The notes below the pieces were generated by a model. It saw only the letters and a list, made by a program, of their open reading frames with translations, was not told the DNA's origin and made no database searches. From the NCBI GenBank assembly GCA_963576475.1, contig OY754969.1:28557388-28621387 (forward strand): 64,000 nt of DNA, given 5' to 3'. This document shows, in pieces, positions 56,570 to 64,000 of this stretch (position 1 is its first letter; the number at the start of each line of letters is the position of its first letter). The stretch comes from Molanna angustata (taxonomy: Eukaryota; Arthropoda; Insecta; Trichoptera; Molannidae). The translations under genes were made by a program, and so were the position numbers.

Positions 56570-57412
56570 TAGAAGATCAATGCGTAAATTGTAATTTATT
56601 TAAAAGAGCAAAATAAAATGCAACAAACGCATCATCAAGCTTTCAATTGGGAATAGTTCACCCATCCAGATACTTAACATATCAAAGGATTAGGCTCTGA
56701 GGAGGTCTCTATACTACCTAACAACACTACTGATTCCCGAATATTAACGTTTAAAAAATCTTTAACGATTCTACATGTATTCATAATTACCGTTTTTTGC
56801 ATTTTTATTATTAAATTTTTCGATAAATCTATAATTTCTAAATTACGGATTAACGATTTTGGAATAATGCCAGTGGCTGAATTAATGAACGGTAATATTA
56901 TTATTTTACGAGAATGCCAAAGTCTTTTAATCTCGTTACATAAAGCGGTGTATTTTCTAATTTTTTCATCAAAAGTTTTTATAATATTACTAGAATTTGG
57001 AATAGCCACGTCGCAAATAAATGTTATTTTTTTAATTTTATCATGTATCATTAAATCGGGTCTGTTATGTTGAATTGACCGGTCAGTTAATATTGTTTTA
57101 TCGTAATAAAGCGACATATTATTATTTTCTGAAAATGAAATCGGATCATATTCATAATATGGTTTTATGTTTATCGCGTCAATTAATTTATATTTAATAG
57201 CTAAATTTTGATGTATTATTTTTGCTACTTGGTTATGACTAAATGTATATTCTGATTGCGCGAGAAAAGAACAGCCCGATATTATATGCTCGATTGTTTC
57301 CGGAAAAGCCAAACATTTCCTACAACTATCATCTACTACGTTTATGTCTTTTATTATATATTTTTGATAATTTTTAGTTTTTATTAGTCTATCCTGAATC
57401 GCTATTATATAT
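56570..57412 (-). pseudogene. R2-group LINE relic with restriction-like endonuclease
   Basis: The minus-strand frame from about 57412 to 56674 reads AIQDRLIKTKNYQKYIIKDI, then DSCRKCLAFPETIEHIISGC (a C-x2-C-x7-H-x4-C finger), then HNRPDLMIHDKIKKITFICD, then VAIPNSSNIIKTFDEKIRKY. The RPD ... D ... K..KY arrangement is the restriction-like endonuclease at the C-terminus of early-branching LINEs (R2, R4/Dong, NeSL groups). It is open for about 245 residues and ends naturally at EPNPLIC. The polymerase is lost by 5' truncation. Its 5' end lies only about 125 bp from the last BCAS3 exon. Confidence 0.8.
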
Positions 57413-57536
57413 ATTATTTACAATTTTATTGATTTTAATTTTTTTCTGTTTAACAATATAACAACATAAATTTAGAAGATATGTGACAAAAGAGATTAAA
57501 ATCTTATGCTTCATATGTATATTTTTTGAATTACAG

Positions 57537-57691
57537 GTAGAAATCGATCTTTTGAAGCAGAACAAGAAGATTTGAGTTCAAGTAGCATCAGTTCAGCAAG
57601 TCGGGCTTCTTTAGATCCTCCTTCATCGCCTACACCAAGTTGCAGTGGAGATAATATACATTTTCCGGGTGATTCCAGTGGATCCATATAA
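57537..57691 (+). CDS. Bcas3: BCAS3/Rudhira, short distal last exon
   Basis: A 155-nt coding exon after acceptor TTGAATTACAG, phase 1 in, with stop TAA at 57689-57691. It encodes GRNRSFEAEQEDLSSSSISS, then ASRASLDPPSSPTPSCSGDN, then IHFPGDSSGSI. Joined to the donor at 9294 it completes a C-terminal half of 365 residues, which fits the usual family size of about 900. Its phase matches no obvious donor inside the long exon, so skipping of 13976-15942 is the simplest model. The intron would then be about 48 kb, unusually long and filled with retroelements. Confidence 0.8.
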
Positions 57692-58230
57692 TCTTCATAC
57701 TACTTATTTATATACCAATTTCGTAATCAATAACATGTTAGTAAAATGAGATATTTTTACCATTTTAGATTTATTTTTTATTATATGAAATGAGTGTATT
57801 TTTTTGTATCAAATTTAAGTAGATCCGCAGTAATCCAACAAACATTTTGCATAACGGTGTCAGATTTTCCAATTTGTAGGTTTGTATAGTGCTGTCACCG
57901 ACCTCTTGTAATCTGGAATATTTGAAATAGGTGTACCTTTTAATCCAACAAATTATAACAAACTGAAACAATTAAACCACGATGCGCAAACAAGTTGCAA
58001 TCTATTCAATCATGCTTTAATGATAATGAAGCATTGTCGCATCTACTTATGTATAGAAGTGGCATGTTGGATTCAAGGGGAGGCTAGATTACCGAGGGTT
58101 ATCTGTATTCTTCATTGAGTCATATTATGATAATCTCATATACAAGAAAACATATTTGATAAATAATTTACAAAAAATATCTGTCAGAAAGACTTTTAAT
58201 ATGCACATAAATATTCTTTTCTACGAACTA
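57692..58230 (+). other. Probable 3' UTR of the short BCAS3 transcript
   Basis: Runs from the stop to the first good AATAAA at 58234. Part of it (about 57820-58112) looks like a worn pogo-type element, so the UTR may have incorporated a transposon. Confidence 0.4.
57820..58112. mobile_element. Possible worn pogo/Tigger-like element
   Basis: The right end, read in reverse complement (ACAGATAACCCTCGGTAATC, then TAGCCTCCCCTTGAATCC), resembles pogo-type termini. The left end with AGTAATCCAACAAAC is only loosely inverse. Confidence 0.3.
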
Positions 58231-58233
58231 CTA

Positions 58234-58239
58234 AATAAA
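58234..58239 (+). promoter_or_regulatory. Candidate polyadenylation signal
   Basis: AATAAA about 540 nt after the stop of the distal BCAS3 exon. In such AT-rich DNA this hexamer is frequent by chance; another lies near 58363. Confidence 0.3.
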
Positions 58240-61200
58240 CTATAAAATTAAAAAGATGATTTTTTGAATCTACAAATTGTTTGTTGGTTAAAAAATATGT
58301 TTCTGTATTGAATATTTTAATAAATGATAATTCTGTATTGAATATTTACCGGATACAAAATAATAAACTCAAATATTTTCATGATATCTTGTAATGAATT
58401 TAACTGTTTGATTGCTTAAGGGTTATGGCTAAATTCAATTAAAATTGCTTTGAGAAATTAAAAAAATATATTAAATTTTTACAAATCTAAGCATAAAAAA
58501 CACAAAAAACTCACATACCTACTTCAATAATTCTTTTTGATTGTAGTAGGCAAAACTATGAGTTATGATTACAAAATACTTTTTATTATTGTTTCCATAT
58601 TTTGTCACATTTGTGTTTTCCAACACAGGTGCCAGGCACACCACTTTTGCAAACGTGACAGTCGATATTGTTTTGGATTTGCTGTCCGTTTTACGTACAA
58701 CACATTTGTGCCAGGTAATTTTTCAAAGTTGTATCTTTGATTAGATGTGGAAGGTGTTTCAATCAATTTTTTGCTCAGTCATTATTTTTTTATTGATTCT
58801 ATTATTTATGAAGTAAATGTTTAATGGATTAGTTTTGTTGTGCTGTATAATATATAAGCATTCAATACCACTCTCCCAAAAATAAACATCAACTTCTTCC
58901 AGTACTTGAAGGTTCTTCTTTCATCAAGATATACATAAAGCATTTTATCAGACTCGTCCATACCTCCCATTCACAATATTATGTTGCTTGTTGAAATAAA
59001 GACCTAAGTTTACACATATCACTAAATTCCTCACTATAAGACATGGCGCATATATTTTCAAAATATTGAAAAAAACAATGAAAAAAAATTTTTTAACACT
59101 CAGGTAAATTAAACTTGAAATTGATGTCAATATTTTGGATTAAACTTGCAAAACATCAAGTACTGCATGACAGTCCTCCCTGATTGAACGCCAAATGCAC
59201 GCAGTCATCATAACGACGGACCGCAAATTTGAAGTAATATATTTGTTGCTATACCCACAAATCATGCTCAAAATATTAAAACCAAATTATCCCATCTATT
59301 TGCCATATTTACAATGACAAATCCTAAATGCCAATAGTGTTTAAGATATTGTATCGAGGTGTTTATGATTATTTGCTTAACACCAAAAATGATATTAGGC
59401 ATTCTAGGTGAAGCTGTTTTATTAAATAACTGTTTTTAAAATCAGTTATAATTATTTTTGGTAAATGTTGTTGAAATTTAGTTTATTGTTTATTACATCT
59501 ATCGCAATATGTAAAAAATGTTATCATTTGTTGATTTTAAATTTAAATAAATATTGTCGCATTTAAGATTTTTTTTATAACTTTACACTCAATGTCAGCA
59601 ATAATTTGATTGATTTTTTGTTTTGTAAATGAAGTAATTATTGTTTGTTTTAATTATCATTAATTTTACACTAGTTGATCTGATATTTTTTATATGAAAT
59701 ACCAGAAATTAAATTTAAGTAGTAAATTTTTTTTCTTTTTGACATTACATAAGTAAATCAATGTTTTTTTTTTTGCAATATGAATTTAATGTGAATCCTA
59801 TTAGTTTTAATTTAGCAAATTTGGGATTTTTAATTTGTGATTTTGAAATGCAGAAAATTATATCAGTTTATTTTAAATGTTTACAAGTAGGTATAATTTA
59901 TACTTAAATATACCAGTTTTAATTTTTCCAATTTTATAAAAAAGATGTGTTAATTTTTCTATGATGTTCCTTTACAAAGTTTCTTTCTGTATCTTTCATC
60001 TTGACTTTAAATTTAATATTGTGTGATGGTTAGTATACTACTGATATTTGTGAGTGAAAAATTTAATATCATTTAAACTAAAGATACTGATATTTTTAAT
60101 TAAATTATTTTTTTACTTAAAATTATTTCAAGATTGTTTGCACAGAATACACAATTAAAAATAATTTTTTATTTAGTTTTCCACCACATATTATGTATGT
60201 TTCAGGAGCATGCTTTTCAAACTTCCCATCAACTGGTGAAAACATTATTTTTATTTTTAAAAGTATGAGGATATTGTTAGAGACAATCAGAGCACTCCAT
60301 GTGAATAATCAATTATTTTTAATTGTGTATTTAAAAAATAAACTCTCACAAAATCTAAACCTTAGAAATAATTTAAATTAAATAACATTGCAATTTTTGT
60401 TTTAATTTTTAAGATTTTGTAGTTACCGAAGGTGGACTATTTAAATGGTATCTGAAAATGTAACCCAAATTGTTTATTAGATGCATTCCTAAGAAAACCC
60501 ACTGTAATCGTATATGACATGAATTTACGTATTATTAAAAAATACATACCTAAATATTCATATTTTAAAATTAATACTTTGTCTTCACATTCAATTGACT
60601 ATTAAAATACATTTAAATAATGAAAATAATAGTTTTTAGGTGAAATGTATATTTTATTGTGTAGTACTTATCAACATTAAGGTCATACACATCTATTTAT
60701 AATAATAATCTTCCGATAATAACATTACATAAGTTTGCGTGAATTATATTGGGTACCTATTTATATAATTATATTTTTCAAATCATAATGATATAATAGT
60801 TAACCAATATGTGTATTAAAATGAATATATTGAGGTTTAACATGTTTTATAATGCTTTTATGTAGAGGCTTAGAGGCTTTTAAGTAAAGCTTAAGTAACG
60901 AAATTACTATACATTTTACAAAATCAAATATTTAGTTTATAAATTTTAATATTCAATATTAAATATATTCATGTTGGCAATATTTTATCTTCAATTAATC
61001 AATTTCTTACCAAGATATAAATTTAAGTCATTCCCAAAACAAACATAAAAATATTTTCACAATAAATTTATTAACACGGTTGTGATATACACAAATTAAT
61101 ATTTTTTACACAATAAAAAATACATTACAAATAAAATCTTTGAAGTACAAAAAAAAAATTTCTATGGTGATTACTGCTTTTTCAATAGATTTTAAAATAA

Positions 61201-61366
61201 AGTAAGTGGATTTTTATGTTTGTATTCAATTTTTACTTTTCTACATAAATAGAATAAGAGTGTATGTATAAATTTTTCTAATATTTTAAAATTATATTTA
61301 ATACTGATTTGTAACTGATACTTTTATATTTATATTAAAATGTAATAATACTTTTTATATTTATAT
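58240..61366. other. AT-rich 3' flank, no gene recognised
   Basis: About 3.1 kb with only short random frames. No RNA gene or clear repeat seen. Confidence 0.45.
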
Positions 61367-61369
61367 TAT

Positions 61370-61952
61370 GACCCGAATGCAGAGTCCGACCTAAATAAGG
61401 ATACTCCTAACTTCAGGATACTACGAAGTTTTTGTATGAGAATCGCAGTGCAGAGACATACCTAAATACTTAGCGCATGCACATCAGCGTAAACTAACAT
61501 TTGCGAACTGTCAAAATGTAAGGTTGATAGTGAGGAACCTAATGAGTGTTTTAATACTAAAATACGAGATGTTTTCGGTGGATGATGATTTTAATGACTT
61601 TGTTGAATATGTATTTGGTAATTTTGTCAAATCAAATACCAGAGTACTCAGCGATGCCAAAAATTCGTTGGAATTTCAAAAAATCGTGACATTGAGTTGT
61701 CAGCGTTAGCTTGATTACATGTGTTTGTGTTGTCATGACAAACACATTTTAAACGTCAGTGTAAATTAATAGAAAACTATCTATCTCTTTTATTCGTACA
61801 TAATAATGTGAAATTCTACGCCATCGACCTTAAGTTTGGCGTAGTATTTAGTTAGTGATGTCTCTGCAACGCAATTGCTAACTTAAGAATACTAAATACT
61901 CCAGTGAGGTTAGAAGTTAGTATTTAGTTACCTAGGACTGTGCATTCGGGTC
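61370..61952. mobile_element. Harbinger-like non-autonomous element
   Basis: A 583-bp element with ends GACCCGAATGCA and TGCATTCGGGTC, followed inward by GAGTCC and GGACTG. It is flanked by TAT on both sides (61367-61369 and 61953-61955). A short frame inside reads VDDDFNDFVEYVFGNFVKSN and could be the N-terminal scrap of a transposase. Confidence 0.55.
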
Positions 61953-61955
61953 TAT

Positions 61956-62600
61956 GTGTATAATACTTATATGTCCAAGTATTTATATAATGTGTAATAT
62001 TTTATTTATTCATATTTAAGACAGCATATATTTCCATTTTAGAAATTATGTATTTCATTCCGTTTTTTTTATATATTACTATGTACATAAAATATAAGAT
62101 TGATCTATAAGAGTTACTTCTACTGATTTGAAAAGTGTGCCTTTAAGAATGGATAGTGGTTCATATAAATCAAAAGTTTTAAATTAAACAAATGATGTAC
62201 CGTGTATACATAGTATGTCAAAAATTGTATACTTGGATATCATAATCTGAATTGACAAAATTTTATCTATCGTTGGTTGTATTTTCTAATTCCCTAAATT
62301 CAGAAGGAAAAAAAATGTAAAAGAATGTTTTTTAATCATTTGTGAAAACTATATTTTGGTATTGCCTATTGCAACGATCCTATGTTCGTTCAATTCCTCA
62401 TGGAACAAATAAGTATTCAGAAAATATGAAACGTGGTAATGTGTATCATGGTTTCCATGCAAGCTGTAGGAATTTGGTAGAAATCGTTCCCGCCCTCTAC
62501 CGTCGAGTCTTTGATTTTCCGTCTAAACGTCTGTTTATTTACGGATAAATCTATATTCAAATCCAATTTCTTTTGAGTTTTTGTTTTGTTTCTTCTAAAT
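61956..62600. other. AT-rich, no gene recognised
   Basis: A GC-richer stretch at 62360-62560 was examined for coding or tRNA-like structure without success. Confidence 0.4.
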
Positions 62601-62658
62601 TTCTGAAAATTTAGGTCGGGTTGTTTCAACAAAAGTATAGTTAAAATATTTTGATATA

Positions 62659-63029
62659 ACCCCCTATTCAACCCCCTATTGTTATTAAATTAGGAACGTT
62701 CTAAAATTGTAGATTTTAAATTTACGGTCTTATTTCAGCGTTATAAAATATCAACATGGACTAAATGGAATAGGAACGTACCTATATTGGTTGAAACGTT
62801 CTTAAAAAGTTACTGAATCAGACGTATTATGAAATTTTCATTATTTTCATAATTATTCAAAATACGTCTAATTCAGGAACTTTTTAAGAACATTCCGGCC
62901 AATAGAGGTAAGTTCCTATTCCATTTAATCCAAATTAATATTTTATAACACTGAAATAAGACCGTAAATCTGAAGCCTACAATTTTAGAACGTTCCTATT
63001 TTAGTTACAATAGTGACTGAATAGGGGGT
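62659..63029. mobile_element. Large foldback element
   Basis: Arms of about 175 bp are inverted copies over nearly their whole length: CCCCCTATTCA, then GGAACGTTCTAAAATTGTAG, then TACGGTCTTATTTCAG on the left, with inverses on the right ending TGAATAGGGGG. The tip is an AT-rich loop near 62838. The flanks add another inverted pair (TTTCATAAAATTGTTCAA at 63052, TTGAACAATTTTATGAAA at about 63118). Confidence 0.75.
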
Positions 63030-63149
63030 ATAGTAGAGTTAAAATAATTTAATTTCATAAAATTGTTCAAAATTGTGTAGTTTGACGGCATTAGATTTCA
63101 ATGAAACAACCAAAAGTATTGAACAATTTTATGAAATCAAAGTATTTTA

Positions 63150-63569
63150 ACTATACTTTTACTTTATTCTTTGTTCGAGAAACACAACCTTAGACAATAT
63201 GAAGGCAGATTTGTTTTCTGGTATGGGTTGAGGTCTATATTTGGTAAATTATAATTAAGAAAGGTAGCTCTCTCATTATAACTTCCGCTTTCACCAAGGT
63301 CTCTAAGCGCAAAAATCAATTTTATGATGTACTCAGCATTAAATTTCATTTCACCAAACAATCTTACCACTGTTAAGTGACGCCGGCGCATCAATTCTTA
63401 AGTGACGACCTATTTTGGATCGAGCCATTGATCAACGTATTTTCAAACTAAAATTATGACATTTTAGCACAATATCATCTTGTAGTTAGTTTTTCGTGTC
63501 ATAAGAGCTGTGTGTTGTGTATAATTTATGTTACAATATTTGATTTCTATATTATATATTATTATCATG
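63150..63569. other. AT-rich, no gene recognised
   Basis: Only short frames on both strands. Nothing supportable. Confidence 0.4.
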
Positions 63570-64000
63570 CAGTGGCGTGCAAGCCATACATGCCTCTATG
63601 CCCAGCATGACTATCAAAATCCAAAAATATGAATAAAAAAAAATTTTAAAATTTTGTATGATTTTTTTTAATATATCAACGAGCTGTAGGACGTATAAAA
63701 AATCATAAAACAATTTTTATTTTTTTTCTATGGCAAAAATTAACGGAGATATTAATTTCTTAAAATTTGAATAATTGTCCTTTGTAGGCTCAATTTGCCT
63801 GTAATCATTTTCGTCTATTTGGAACACTGAATTTAAAATGTAGTCAACATTGCTTCCAAGAAAGAAACATTGACGACTTTGATAACAGTAACTAAAATGT
63901 TAGAACACCTCTGTCGTTCACAATTCGTTTCCCTACAAACTTTAAAAAACTTTTTACTTATGTTATTTAATATTCATTGCAGTATTCCCGATACATTTGA
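63570..64000. mobile_element. Possible left end of a hAT element, cut by the window
   Basis: CAGTGGCGTGCAAGCCATAC has the CAGNGGCG start common in hAT termini. The right end would lie beyond the window, so neither the inverted partner nor the target duplication can be seen. Confidence 0.4.

Noticed and set aside
58537..58740. 67-residue frame downstream of BCAS3 as a small secreted protein
   Set aside because: Hydrophobic start followed by Cys residues looked tempting, but the region is AT-rich flank without promoter, splice or similarity support.

Overview
The window is AT-rich animal DNA with GT-AG introns. Its interspersed repeats (RTE, CR1-like, R1/Jockey-like and R2-like LINEs, a Penelope-like element, hAT and Harbinger-type transposons, tRNA-derived SINEs, very long TA arrays) and frequent GTAGGTAC/TACATACATA motifs point to an insect. 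I cannot assign the order; moths or butterflies are a guess from repeat flavour only.

One host gene is visible, on the + strand: the C-terminal half of the BCAS3/Rudhira orthologue. Six internal exons (4783-9294) are joined in phase. Two alternative last exons follow, and both accept the same phase-1 donor. One is an unusually long exon at 13976-15942, about 655 Ser/Lys/Asp-rich residues ending in a basic tail. The other is a short distal exon at 57537-57691, whose stop is followed by a candidate polyadenylation signal. The N-terminal half lies left of the window. Almost everything else is intron, 3' flank or transposon.

Layout: 657-3971 is a tandem 1.5-kb satellite built around an 18-bp minisatellite. 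4064-8465 holds exons with small DNA transposons between them, including a pogo-like MITE, a hAT with a perfect 8-bp target duplication, a Harbinger-like MITE and SINE copies. 10194-13278 holds MITEs and a 2.5-kb long-TIR element containing nested foldbacks. 16350-24114 holds a SINE, LINE tails, a second hAT with a BED-finger relic, a foldback and a CR1-like LINE tail. 24261-28917 is a TA/TG/TATG microsatellite zone carrying a Penelope-like relic (GIY-YIG endonuclease between inverted pseudo-LTRs), a LINE tail and a pLTR palindrome. 28918-53978 is a rearranged block in the order A-B-C-C'-RTE-B'-A', where primes mark near-identical copies. 53978-57420 holds two more pLTR fragments, a SINE and two LINE tails, the last ending just before the distal BCAS3 exon. 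57692-64000 is AT-rich 3' flank with several inverted-repeat elements.

No evidence of a new multi-gene system was found. The most notable items are the two BCAS3 last exons about 41.6 kb apart, the repeated association of Penelope pLTR palindromes with TA arrays, and the recent nested duplications. Coordinates of repeats were read by eye and may be off by a few bases.
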